In this document: piece by piece, positions 32,885 to 40,699 of the stretch
Layout of the letters: each line of letters starts with the position of its first letter
Numbering within the stretch: position 1 is the first letter of the stretch
Assembly (NCBI RefSeq): GCF_007827955.1
Contig: NZ_VITR01000007.1
Location: 1 to 64,000, forward strand
Source: Nitrospirillum pindoramense
GTDB taxonomy: Bacteria; Pseudomonadota; Alphaproteobacteria; Azospirillales; Azospirillaceae
Length of the DNA stretch: 64,000 nucleotides
Reading direction: 5' to 3'
The notes under the pieces: model-generated
What the model was told of the DNA's origin: nothing
What the model saw: the letters and a program-made list of their open reading frames with translations, nothing else
The model's database searches: none
Program-made: the position numbers and the translations under genes

Positions 32885-33598
32885 CGGCTTGTGCGCCGAC
32901 CGCCGTCGACCACTGATCAAAAGAGATAGGGGCGGAAATCAGGTGGGCCGTCGATGGCCGGCGGCCACCCCACCCCTCCTTACCGGAAGGCATAGACCGA
33001 CGGCCCGCCAGCATCGCAATTGGCTGCCACGTGCCGATGAACGGCACCGGAGGACACAACCCCAGGACGTGCGACACCGCGCCCCACCCAGCGCGATTGA
33101 CACACATGACCAAGGGGTTGGCGGGCCGCCGGGGCATTTCCGGCACCTGTTAACATTGGAGCGCCAGACCATTCGACCGCCACGGGTCCAATGTTAACGG
33201 AAGCGGAAGCTGAGCCGGGCGTCTAGGCCCTCCGCCAGGGTGACGAAGGTCCTATTGGAAGGGGCGTATAGTCCCTGAATAAGCCCGGTGGACGACAACC
33301 GACCCTATCAATTTAGAGAAATTAGACCCTTTGGTGGTGGTAATAGGCGAATACGACCCGCCCCGGCCTAAGGCAAGCCCGGGTTATGCCCTGTGGGTGA
33401 TCGACTTTTTCCCGCGATATTTCAGTGACCCAATCGGTCATTACTGTCCCATCGATCCCGCAAATCCACGTGGGGCGCCAACCCGGCGGAATAGGCCACC
33501 GGGACGCCCCTCCGGGACCGACATCCGACTGGACGCCAAGGCCGCCCGGCCCAGCCCAGACGGAGGTCGATGCCGGGACTGCCAAGATGGAGGGGAGC
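32885..33598. other. 714-bp gap between nrdJ and rpoH
   Basis: No convincing gene. In-frame extensions of rpoH up to 33425 lack a ribosome site and homology, and the opposing frames look like shadows. The main structure is the perfect inverted repeat at 33149-33198. The 33240-33430 stretch is more AT-rich than its surroundings and probably holds the rpoH promoter region, though I could not name one with confidence. Confidence 0.5.
33149..33198. promoter_or_regulatory. Perfect 12-bp inverted repeat
   Basis: GTTAACATTGGA (33149-33160) and TCCAATGTTAAC (33187-33198) are exact reverse complements separated by 26 bp. Each arm starts with the palindrome GTTAAC. With the arms centred 38 bp apart, two protein-binding sites or a transcribed hairpin are both possible. 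No T-run follows. Confidence 0.6.
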
Positions 33599-34483
33599 AT
33601 GGCGCACATCGACGATCCTCAGACCCAACGGGCGAATTTGTCCTTCATCAAGGCGTCCATGAAGGCGCCGCTGTTGAGCCGTGACCATGAGTTCGATCTG
33701 GCCCGCCGCTGGCAGCAGAACCGGGACGAAAAGGCGCTGCACGCCCTGGTCTCGTCCCACACCCGCCTGGTCATCGCCGTCGCCAGCCGTTTCCGTAACT
33801 ATGGCCTGCCCCTGGGCGATTTGGTGCAGGAGGGCAACCTGGGCCTGATGCAGGCCGCCAGCCGCTTCGAACCGGAGCGGGAGGTGCGCTTCTCCACCTA
33901 CGCCGCCTGGTGGATCCGCTCCACCATCCAGGAGTTCGTGCTGCGCAACTGGTCCATCGTGCGCACCGGGACCACGGCGGGGCAGAAATCGCTGTTCTTC
34001 AACCTGCGCCGCCTGCGCGCCCGCATCGACAACAACCCCTCCGCCACCTCGCTGACCCTCGAGGGCCGCCGCCATGTCGCCCGCGAACTGGACGTCAGCG
34101 AGCAGGAGGTGGAGACCATGGAAATCCGCCTGACGGCCACCGACCAGTCCCTGAACCACCCGCTGAGCGAAGAGGGCGGGGAGTGGCAGGATTTCCTGGC
34201 CGACGACGGCCCCTCACCCGAACAGATCGTCATCGGCCTGAAGGACAGCCGCAGCCGCACCGCCTGGCTGAGCGAGGCCATGGACACCCTGTCGCCCCGT
34301 GAGCGCACCATCATCGCCGCCCGCCGCCTGCGCGAGGACGGCGCCACGCTGGAGGAACTGGGCCACACCCTGGGCGTCAGCAAGGAGCGCGTGCGCCAGT
34401 TGGAGCACCGCGCCATGGGCAAGCTGCGCCAGAGCATCATGCGCCATGTGGGCCGGCCGGAAGAGCTGTTCGTGGAAGCTTAG
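33599..34483 (+). CDS. rpoH: RNA polymerase sigma factor RpoH (sigma-32 family)
   Basis: A 294-residue alternative sigma factor for heat or oxidative stress promoters. Region 2 is clear ('GDLVQEGNLGLMQAASRF', 'RFSTYAAWWIRSTIQEFVLR'), followed by 'GTTAGQKSLFFNLRRLRARI', the RpoH-box equivalent, and region 4 'LEELGHTLGVSKERVRQLEH'. The start at 33599 is chosen for GGAGG five bases upstream; a frame reaching 33425 is rejected. The box reads QKSLFFNL rather than QRKLFFNL, closer to the second RpoH group found in alphaproteobacteria with several copies. A repeat copy starts ten bases after the stop. Confidence 0.95.
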   Translation: MAHIDDPQTQRANLSFIKASMKAPLLSRDHEFDLARRWQQNRDEKALHALVSSHTRLVIAVASRFRNYGLPLGDLVQEGNLGLMQAASRFEPEREVRFSTYAAWWIRSTIQEFVLRNWSIVRTGTTAGQKSLFFNLRRLRARIDNNPSATSLTLEGRRHVARELDVSEQEVETMEIRLTATDQSLNHPLSEEGGEWQDFLADDGPSPEQIVIGLKDSRSRTAWLSEAMDTLSPRERTIIAARRLREDGATLEELGHTLGVSKERVRQLEHRAMGKLRQSIMRHVGRPEELFVEA

Positions 34484-34493
34484 TTTAAGTTCG

Positions 34494-34590
34494 CCTCAAA
34501 CGCCGGCGGGGCATACGCCCCTTGGCTCATCCTCGCCTTTCAGTCCACTGCGTTCCCCGAAAGGCTCCGGCGGCCGCCGTCGCGGCCTAG
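34494..34590 (+). repeat. Dispersed intergenic repeat, single copy
   Basis: Begins CCTCAAACGCCGGCGGGGC and shares the hairpin head and the 'TTTCAGTCC...GTTCCCCGAAA' body of the tandem copies at 13834, with more divergence (closer to that group than to copies at 45686 and 49135). It lies ten bases after the rpoH stop. Confidence 0.75.
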
Positions 34591-34602
34591 TCGCTACGCT
34601 CC

Positions 34603-34640
34603 AACCCCGGACCACACGCGGCAGCGGTGGCCCGGGGTTT
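34603..34640. terminator. Terminator-like hairpin between rpoH and the PLP enzyme
   Basis: Nested stems AACCCCGG / CCGGGGTT (34603-34610, 34632-34639) and CCAC / GTGG form a 12-bp stem with one mismatch. A TTT precedes 'CCGTTTG' on the plus strand. It lies between the convergent ends of rpoH and the Tat-exported enzyme and may serve both. Confidence 0.65.
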
Positions 34641-34653
34641 CCGTTTGAGCCCC

Positions 34654-35955
34654 TCAGATTTCCTTCAGCGCGCCCACCAGCCTGGCCATATCGTCCGGGG
34701 TGGTGCTGAAGCCGGGGGTCACGCGCAGGCAGGCGCCGGCGCCGAGGCCGGTACGCACTACGGTGAACAGGCCGTGCTTTTCCATCAGGCGGGCGGCCAG
34801 GGCGGTGTTGGCCGCCGGCGTGGTCTGGCCCTTCACCCGGAAGCTGGTCATGCCGGCGCAGAGGTGCGGATCGTCGGGGGTCAGCACCTCGATCTTCGGC
34901 AACTCCCGCGCCGGCAGGGCCCAGAGGTCACGCAGGTGGCGCAGGCGGGCGCCGACGACGGCGGAGCCCAGGGCGTTGTGGAAATCCAGCGCGTCGATGG
35001 CGGCCATCTGGGCCGCGAAGTTGGCCATGCCGGTATGCACCCGGCCCAGGATGGGGTCGCGCTCCAACGGCTCCTCCCCCATGAAAGGCTCGATATCGGC
35101 GATGCGGTCTTTGCGGATGTAGAGGGCGCCGACGCCCAGGGGCGCGCCGATCCATTTGTGCAGGTTGAAGACGGCGAAGTCGACGCCGTCACCGTGGACG
35201 TCCACCGGGCCCTGGCCCCAGGCCTGGGCGCTGTCCACCACCACGTCCACGCCGCGCTGACGCGCCATGGCCACGATCTCGCGCACCGGCTGGCGCAGGC
35301 CGTCACGGTGGCTGAGATGGGTCAGCAGCATGAGGCGCACGTTGGGATGGGCCGCCAGCGCCTGGTCATAGGCGTCGATCAGGTTCTGGTAGGTCGCCGG
35401 ATGCGGCAGATCGATGCTGATGACGGTGACGCCCCGCCGCCGTTCCAGCCAGGACGCCGCCATGCGGGCGCTGTCATAGTCATGGTCGCTCATCAGCACG
35501 GCGTCGCCGGGCTTGAGCCGGGCATAGCCGCCGATGACCGCCTGCAGCGATTCGGTGGCGTTGCGGGTGATGACGATCTCCGCCGGGTCGGCATGAACCA
35601 TGCCGGCGATGCGCTGCCGCAGCGCCTGGTAATAGCCGACGAAATCGCGGCGCACGAAGGTGGCGCCTTCCTGGTTCACCTTGGCGGTGTAGCGCTCATA
35701 GGCCGCTTGGATGGCCAGGGGCATCTGGCCGAAGGCACCGTATTCAAGGTTGATGAGGCCGTTGGCCAGCCGCGGCGGATAGGCCGCCGCGATGGCCGCC
35801 CACCCGGCCTCGTCCTCCGGTGCAGGGGGTGCGGCCCCCGGCGCCAGCGGGCTGGGCAGGGGGCCGGGCTGGGCGGCGACCGGTGCCGCGGAACCGCTCA
35901 AGAGGCCACCGGCACCGCCCACCAGGGCCGCCCGCAACAGGGTACGTCGACGCAT
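34654..35955 (-). CDS. Tat-exported class V PLP enzyme, PvdN-like
   Basis: A 433-residue fold-type I PLP enzyme (isopenicillin-N-epimerase/aminotransferase class V). The N-terminus MRRRTLLRAALVGGAGG is a twin-arginine signal, so it folds with its cofactor in the cytoplasm and works in the periplasm. Core motifs: 'GLINLEYGAFGQMP', 'ITRNATESLQAV', D241-S-A ('VVDSAQAWG'), Schiff-base K267 in 'FNLHKWIGAP'. Pseudomonas PvdN, which alters the side chain of pyoverdine, has this architecture and export route. It is the last gene of a FecI-FecR-TonB receptor operon. GGAG eight bases upstream fixes the start at 35955. The family is sure; the substrate is unknown. Confidence 0.85.
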   Translation of the reverse strand: MRRRTLLRAALVGGAGGLLSGSAAPVAAQPGPLPSPLAPGAAPPAPEDEAGWAAIAAAYPPRLANGLINLEYGAFGQMPLAIQAAYERYTAKVNQEGATFVRRDFVGYYQALRQRIAGMVHADPAEIVITRNATESLQAVIGGYARLKPGDAVLMSDHDYDSARMAASWLERRRGVTVISIDLPHPATYQNLIDAYDQALAAHPNVRLMLLTHLSHRDGLRQPVREIVAMARQRGVDVVVDSAQAWGQGPVDVHGDGVDFAVFNLHKWIGAPLGVGALYIRKDRIADIEPFMGEEPLERDPILGRVHTGMANFAAQMAAIDALDFHNALGSAVVGARLRHLRDLWALPARELPKIEVLTPDDPHLCAGMTSFRVKGQTTPAANTALAARLMEKHGLFTVVRTGLGAGACLRVTPGFSTTPDDMARLVGALKEI

Positions 35956-35971
35956 GTCAGCAACTCCCCTC

Positions 35972-36007
35972 GGGTGCCGTCCCGGTTGGGAGGTCGGGAC
36001 GGCACCC
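35972..36007 (-). other. Strong intra-operon hairpin
   Basis: A perfect 13-bp stem (35972-35984 with 35995-36007, core GGTGCCGTCCCG) around a 10-base loop sits between the receptor stop and the PLP-enzyme start. A second small stem, CACCCG-ATA-CGGGTG (36025-36039), lies next to it. There is no T-run, so it may protect the receptor mRNA or lower expression of the last gene. Confidence 0.6.
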
Positions 36008-36044
36008 CATACGAACATCATCCCCACCCGATACGGGTGATGGA

Positions 36045-38753
36045 TCAGAAAGCGGCGTTGAAGCGCACGTAGTAGCGGCCGCCGTAGGTGTCATAAGGGG
36101 CGTTGCGCGAATATTCGATACCCCGGCTGGCCTGATAGATGGCCTTGGCCGGATAGGTGTCGAAGATGTTCTCGCCCGCCACCTTCACCGCCAGATTCTC
36201 GGTGATGTGGTAGGTCACCGACAGATCGACAAAGGTGATGCCGTCGAAGGTCTGGAAGATGTCGCCGGTGGAGTTGCCGCTGCTGTCCGTCCAGCCGCCG
36301 TAGTAGCGGACGCGCACCTGGTAATCGAAGGGGTTGTCGCTGTAGGTCAGGCTGCCGGTGATGTTGTTCTTGGGCAGGCCCTGTTCATACAGCACCTTCT
36401 GCGTGGGGTTGGCGTTCAGGCTGCCGCCCGTCACCATGGTCAGGTTGTGGTTGTAGGCCAGCTTCATGTCGATGCGGGCCGTATCGAACACCGGCTGGGT
36501 GTAATCCAGCACCACGTCCAGGCCCTGGGTGCGGGTGTTGAAGTCGTTGGTGAACCAATAGACCGAGGTGAAATTGTCCGCCCCCGGCACGCCCTGGGCC
36601 ACCAGCTGCGCCTTCTGCGCCGCCGTCAGGTTGATGGTGGGCGAACTGGAAAAGCGGTGGTCCACGTCCACCTGATAGGCGTCGACGGAGCCGGACAGGC
36701 CCACATCCGTGCGCCACACCGCCCCCAGGCTGTAGTTCCGCGACGTCTCCGGGCTCAGCGGCTTGGCACCCAGGGCCACGGCCAGCGGATTGTCGGGCGA
36801 CAGGCGGCCGCTGGTGAACAGTTGCAGGGTCTTGGTGTCCAGCCCCTGCGAGGTGCTGAGCGAGTTGATCTGGCCCGGCGTCGGGGCGCGGAACCCGGTG
36901 GAGTAGGAGGCGCGCAGGGCCAGGTCCGGCGTGATCTCATACCGGGTGGAGGCCTTGTAGGTCATCTTGTCGCCGAACCCGGAATAGGTTTCGTAGCGGC
37001 CGGCGGCGCCCACGGTCCAATCCGGCGTCAGCTTGGCCTCCATATCCAGATAGCCGGCGTAGCTGGTCTGGTACCAGGAACCAGCCTGCAGATCGCTGAA
37101 GCCCGGGAAGCCGTTGGCACCCGAGGCCAGGCCGGCGGCCGCACCCGGCCCCACCTGGTACGAGGCCTTGTCGCCGGCCTCCACCGTGTAGATTTCCAGC
37201 CGGCGTTCCGCGCCGAAGGCGATGTTCAGCGGCTCATCCAGGCCGGCGTCCAGGCGATAGACGCCATCGGCGTTCAGGTTGAACTCATCCTGCCGCTGGG
37301 TGCCCAGGTTGAAGTTGTAGGGGCTGCTGGGCCCCAACGAGGCGTTGATGGAATTGTTCAGGAAAAACCGGCTCTCATTCTCGCCGTAGGTCCCGCTCAA
37401 ATCCCAGTCCAGGTCGGTGCCGACATGGCCCCGGGCGCCCCAGGCGGCCTGGTAGTCGGTGTACTTGATGCCTTCCTTGGGCGTGAAGCCGTTGGGGTAG
37501 ACGGAGCGCAGGTCCCAACCGGGGAAGACCTTGGGCGCCAGGCCATAGACGCTGGAATTGCTCTTGGGGTCGGGGATGCGCCAGTTGATGTCGTTCATGC
37601 CCTCGCCCGTGGCGATGGTCATGAAGCCATAAAGCTCCACCGCCCCCACGGGCAGCAGCCCGTCCACGGCATAGTGATAGCTGCTCTCGTCCGGCCGGCC
37701 CCAGCGCTGCACCGGGTTGGCGATGCTCAGCTGCGGATTGGCGGCCTGGAAGGCCTGGGCGTCGGCGCGTTGATGGGTGCGGGAGGTCAGCGTGCCGTCC
37801 GACCATTCGGCCGTGGCCATGAGGTGGCCGCCGTCGCCGATCTCCGTCGCCCCGCGCAGGCCACCGTTCCAGGTGGTGCCGTCGCCCGCGTAGTATTGTG
37901 AGCCCTGCATGTAGCCGTAGACGCCGGGCCGGTCGTCCAGCTGGATGTTGATGACGCCGGCGATGGCGTCCGACCCGTACTGGGCGGAGGCGCCGTCGCG
38001 CAGCACCTCGACACGGCCGATGGCGAAATCGGGGATCTGCGCCAGGTCAGGGCCCTGGGCGCCGCGCGTGCCCAGGTAGGCGGTGCGGTGGAAACGCTTG
38101 CCGTTGATCAGCACCAGGGTCTGGTCGGGCGACAGGCCGCGCAGATGGGCCGGGCGGATGAACTGCCCGCCATCGGAGCTGGGCAGCTTCTGCACGTTGA
38201 AGCCGGGGATGACCTGGGTCAGGTTCTCCAGGAGCTGGTTGGAGGCGCCGTCCTGCAGGTCCTTGGCCGACAACACGTCCACCGGCGTCATGGTGGTGAA
38301 CTGGGTGCGACCCCGGTCACGCGTGCCGGTCACCACCACCTCGTCCAGGGCACCACCCGCGGCGTCGGCCACCTGCGGCTCGGCGCCCGGGCCCCCCGAG
38401 GCCGCCGCCTGGGCCTTGCGCACCGGCGCGGCGGTGGACACCGGCGTGGGCGCCAGCTTCAGCACCACGGTGCGGCCATCATCGGAAGCCACCACCAGCG
38501 GCGTGCCCTTCAGCAGGCGCGCCAGGGCCTGGTGCCGGTCCAGATCCCCCCGCAGCGCCGCGGTGGAGATGCCGTCCAGCAGATCGGTGGGCGCCAGGAT
38601 TTGAATGCCCGCCTGCTGGGCGAATAGGGGGATGGAGCGGGCCGCCGGCTGGGCCGGCAGGTCGAAATGCGCGCTTTGCGCCCAAGCCGGAACCGCCCAC
38701 CCCGCCAGGGCCGTACCGCACAGAGCAAAGAAACTGCCATATTTCTTAATCAT
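36045..38753 (-). CDS. TonB-dependent transducer receptor with STN domain
   Basis: A 902-residue outer-membrane receptor. A Sec signal ends near residue 30 ('VPAWAQ'); residues about 35-105 are an STN/secretin-like domain ('PAQPAARSIPLFAQQAGIQI', 'LLKGTPLVV') that signals to FecR; a plug follows ('LDEVVVTGTRD', 'QTLVLINGKRFHRTAYLG', 'GRVEVLRDGASAQYGSDAIA'), then a 22-strand barrel ending in aromatic F ('YYVRFNAAF'). The STN domain and linked sigma/anti-sigma genes imply that substrate binding switches on expression, as with FecA or FpvA. The ATG at 38753 starts the signal; a TTG five codons earlier is unlikely. The ligand is probably a ferric chelate. Confidence 0.93.
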   Translation of the reverse strand: MIKKYGSFFALCGTALAGWAVPAWAQSAHFDLPAQPAARSIPLFAQQAGIQILAPTDLLDGISTAALRGDLDRHQALARLLKGTPLVVASDDGRTVVLKLAPTPVSTAAPVRKAQAAASGGPGAEPQVADAAGGALDEVVVTGTRDRGRTQFTTMTPVDVLSAKDLQDGASNQLLENLTQVIPGFNVQKLPSSDGGQFIRPAHLRGLSPDQTLVLINGKRFHRTAYLGTRGAQGPDLAQIPDFAIGRVEVLRDGASAQYGSDAIAGVINIQLDDRPGVYGYMQGSQYYAGDGTTWNGGLRGATEIGDGGHLMATAEWSDGTLTSRTHQRADAQAFQAANPQLSIANPVQRWGRPDESSYHYAVDGLLPVGAVELYGFMTIATGEGMNDINWRIPDPKSNSSVYGLAPKVFPGWDLRSVYPNGFTPKEGIKYTDYQAAWGARGHVGTDLDWDLSGTYGENESRFFLNNSINASLGPSSPYNFNLGTQRQDEFNLNADGVYRLDAGLDEPLNIAFGAERRLEIYTVEAGDKASYQVGPGAAAGLASGANGFPGFSDLQAGSWYQTSYAGYLDMEAKLTPDWTVGAAGRYETYSGFGDKMTYKASTRYEITPDLALRASYSTGFRAPTPGQINSLSTSQGLDTKTLQLFTSGRLSPDNPLAVALGAKPLSPETSRNYSLGAVWRTDVGLSGSVDAYQVDVDHRFSSSPTINLTAAQKAQLVAQGVPGADNFTSVYWFTNDFNTRTQGLDVVLDYTQPVFDTARIDMKLAYNHNLTMVTGGSLNANPTQKVLYEQGLPKNNITGSLTYSDNPFDYQVRVRYYGGWTDSSGNSTGDIFQTFDGITFVDLSVTYHITENLAVKVAGENIFDTYPAKAIYQASRGIEYSRNAPYDTYGGRYYVRFNAAF

Positions 38754-38919
38754 TACGATCTTCCCCAACGATGATCGGCGATTTGGCCCACCACATCCGG
38801 CCTATCGCACTGGTTTCCGTGTTCCTATCGGGGAGAGATCGCAGGGATTATCTTTCCGCCACTGCGTCATTTAAGTTTAACAACATCAGGAAATTCTCAA
38901 CGACATCCCACTACCCGCC

Positions 38920-39954
38920 TTAATCGTAAAGAATGATGGCATCACCCTCTTGCCGATACTTGGCATTGAAGGCAACGGCCACGGCGTGGGCGAAGCCGTC
39001 AATGTCCGTGGCGGTGAACAGGCCGGAAACGTGGCGCGGCGCCAAACGGTCGCTGGCCAGCACGATGCGCCGGCGGGAATAGCGGGCGAACTGCGCCACC
39101 GCCTGGGCCAGGGTTTCGCCCGCGAAGGCCAGCCGCCCCTCCCGCCACATCAGCGCGCGGTCCAGCACGCCCGGGGCCATGGTCTCGACGCTGACCAGCG
39201 TGCCATGGCCGGCGCCGCCGGCGCGCACGCTGACCTGCTGCCCCGCCGCCGCCAGCACCGCATCCTGCCCCCCCGGCCGCAGCGTCCAATCGCGGCCGGT
39301 GGCCCGCTCCAGCGTCTCCGCCAGGGCGGACGGCGCGCCCTCCACCGCCACGGTGCCCGACACCACGGCCACGGTCATGCCGCCGCCGGGGTTCAGCCGG
39401 GCGCAGCAGGCCCCGTCATTGGTGGCCAGTTGGACCAGCGGGCCGCGCAGGATGAAGGGGCGATCCGTCCGGGGCGCCGCCTCGAAGAAGGCCTCCCCGC
39501 GCTCCAGGTACACCAGCCGGCGCCCCGTCTCGTCGGCCAGGGTAACGGCGGAGTCGGTGTTCAGCGTGAGGGTGGAGCCATCGTCCAGCGGAATGTGCCG
39601 CACTTCGCCCACTGCCGAGCTGTAGACCTGCCGGGCGGCGGGCTGGCGCATGCCGGCCCCCAGCGCCGCCAGGCCGGCGACGCTGGCGGCGGCGGCCAGC
39701 AGGCCTCGGCGGCTGGGAAGCGGGACCCGCCCAGGGGCAGAGGACTCAGCCGGGGCGGGAACCGGAACAGGCGCTTCCAGCCGGCTGATCAGCAAGGCGC
39801 GGGCGCGGGCCAGCGCGCCCAGGTGCCGGACGTCGGCGGCCAGCCAGGCGTCCAGCGCGCGCCGTTCATCGGCGGTGAGGGCACGCGCGTCCAGGCGGGC
39901 CGCCCAGCCGGCGGCAGCCAGGTCGACGGCTGCGGCGGTCTGTCTTGCGCTCAC
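38920..39954 (-). CDS. FecR-type anti-sigma/sigma regulator
   Basis: A 344-residue inner-membrane regulator. The cytoplasmic N-terminus has the DUF4880 helix ('GWAARLDARALTADERRALD'), a membrane helix lies near 95-112 ('LLAAAASVAGLAALGAG'), and the periplasmic FecR domain follows ('YSSAVGEVRHIPLDDGSTLT', 'LNTDSAVTL', 'ERGEAFFEA'). The C-terminal STN-binding region is present. It receives the receptor signal and controls the adjacent sigma factor. A GTG at 39954 after GGGGAG is taken as the start; a TTG at 39975 overlapping the sigma gene is an alternative. Confidence 0.9.
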   Translation of the reverse strand: MSARQTAAAVDLAAAGWAARLDARALTADERRALDAWLAADVRHLGALARARALLISRLEAPVPVPAPAESSAPGRVPLPSRRGLLAAAASVAGLAALGAGMRQPAARQVYSSAVGEVRHIPLDDGSTLTLNTDSAVTLADETGRRLVYLERGEAFFEAAPRTDRPFILRGPLVQLATNDGACCARLNPGGGMTVAVVSGTVAVEGAPSALAETLERATGRDWTLRPGGQDAVLAAAGQQVSVRAGGAGHGTLVSVETMAPGVLDRALMWREGRLAFAGETLAQAVAQFARYSRRRIVLASDRLAPRHVSGLFTATDIDGFAHAVAVAFNAKYRQEGDAIILYD

Positions 39955-39967
39955 GCTCCCCGACCCC

Positions 39968-40582
39968 TCACCCAACCCGGCCGAAGCGCTCCGCGAGCAG
40001 CCTCAGGCCCCGGGCGATGTGCTTTTCCACCGTGTTCTCCGACAGGCGCATGCGCCGCGCGATCTCCTGCTGTGGTAGCCCCTCCACCCGACGCATCACA
40101 AAGGCGCGGCGGGTCTGGCGCGGCAGGTCGGCGATGGCGTCCTGGATCAGGCGCAGTTCCTGGCGCGCCGACGTCACCTCCTCCGGTGACGGGGCGTCCA
40201 CCACCGCCTCCAGCGCCGACAGGTCTGCCACGGCGGCGATGGGCACGACGCGCGCCTGGCGCAGCAGGCGCACCACCACGGAATAGGCGGTCTGGAAGGC
40301 GTAGGCGCGCGGGTTCCCGATCCCGGCGACGCAGGCCTTGGCCACCAGGATGGCGTAGGTTTCCTGCACCACGTCATCGACATCGAAGCCCAGGAAGGCC
40401 TTGGACCGCAGCCAGGCCCTGAGGCCATGCTCGTGGGGCAGGATATGGGTGGCCAGCCACCGCGCCCGCTCCTCGCCAAAGAGGACGTCACCAAAGGGCG
40501 CGTCATCCAGAGGCGCACCATCCAAGGGCGCCGGGGACGGGCCGTCCTGCGGCCGGGCGATCGCGTCGTGTCGTTCCTGCAC
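39968..40582 (-). CDS. ECF sigma factor, FecI-like
   Basis: A 204-residue extracytoplasmic-function sigma factor. Region 2 lies at about 50-110 ('DDVVQETYAILVAK', 'YAFQTAYSVVVRLLRQ'); region 4 at about 145-200 ('AIADLPRQTRRAFVMRRVEG', 'QQEIARRMRLSENTVEKHIA'), the last being typical of iron-starvation sigma factors. The first ~35 residues are a variable low-complexity extension. The start is a GTG at 40582 with poor ribosome site, so the true start may be internal. It heads the operon with FecR and the receptor. Confidence 0.9.
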   Translation of the reverse strand: MQERHDAIARPQDGPSPAPLDGAPLDDAPFGDVLFGEERARWLATHILPHEHGLRAWLRSKAFLGFDVDDVVQETYAILVAKACVAGIGNPRAYAFQTAYSVVVRLLRQARVVPIAAVADLSALEAVVDAPSPEEVTSARQELRLIQDAIADLPRQTRRAFVMRRVEGLPQQEIARRMRLSENTVEKHIARGLRLLAERFGRVG

Positions 40583-40699
40583 GGGGGCGCATCCACACGA
40601 GGAGGGTATCCATCGACAGCCGCCTCGGGACGAGGCGGCGCCGGGATACTAGGGTGTGGAGACGCGGACGGGGGTCTTTCCCCCACCCGTCACAAAAAT

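Noticed and set aside
33322-33598. Upstream frames before rpoH, both strands
   Set aside because: No homology or ribosome site; the ATG at 33599 has GGAGG at good spacing.
38754-38919. Search for a FecI-type promoter before the receptor gene
   Set aside because: The gap is AT-rich and may hold one, but no pair of elements matched known iron-starvation sigma sites well enough to report.
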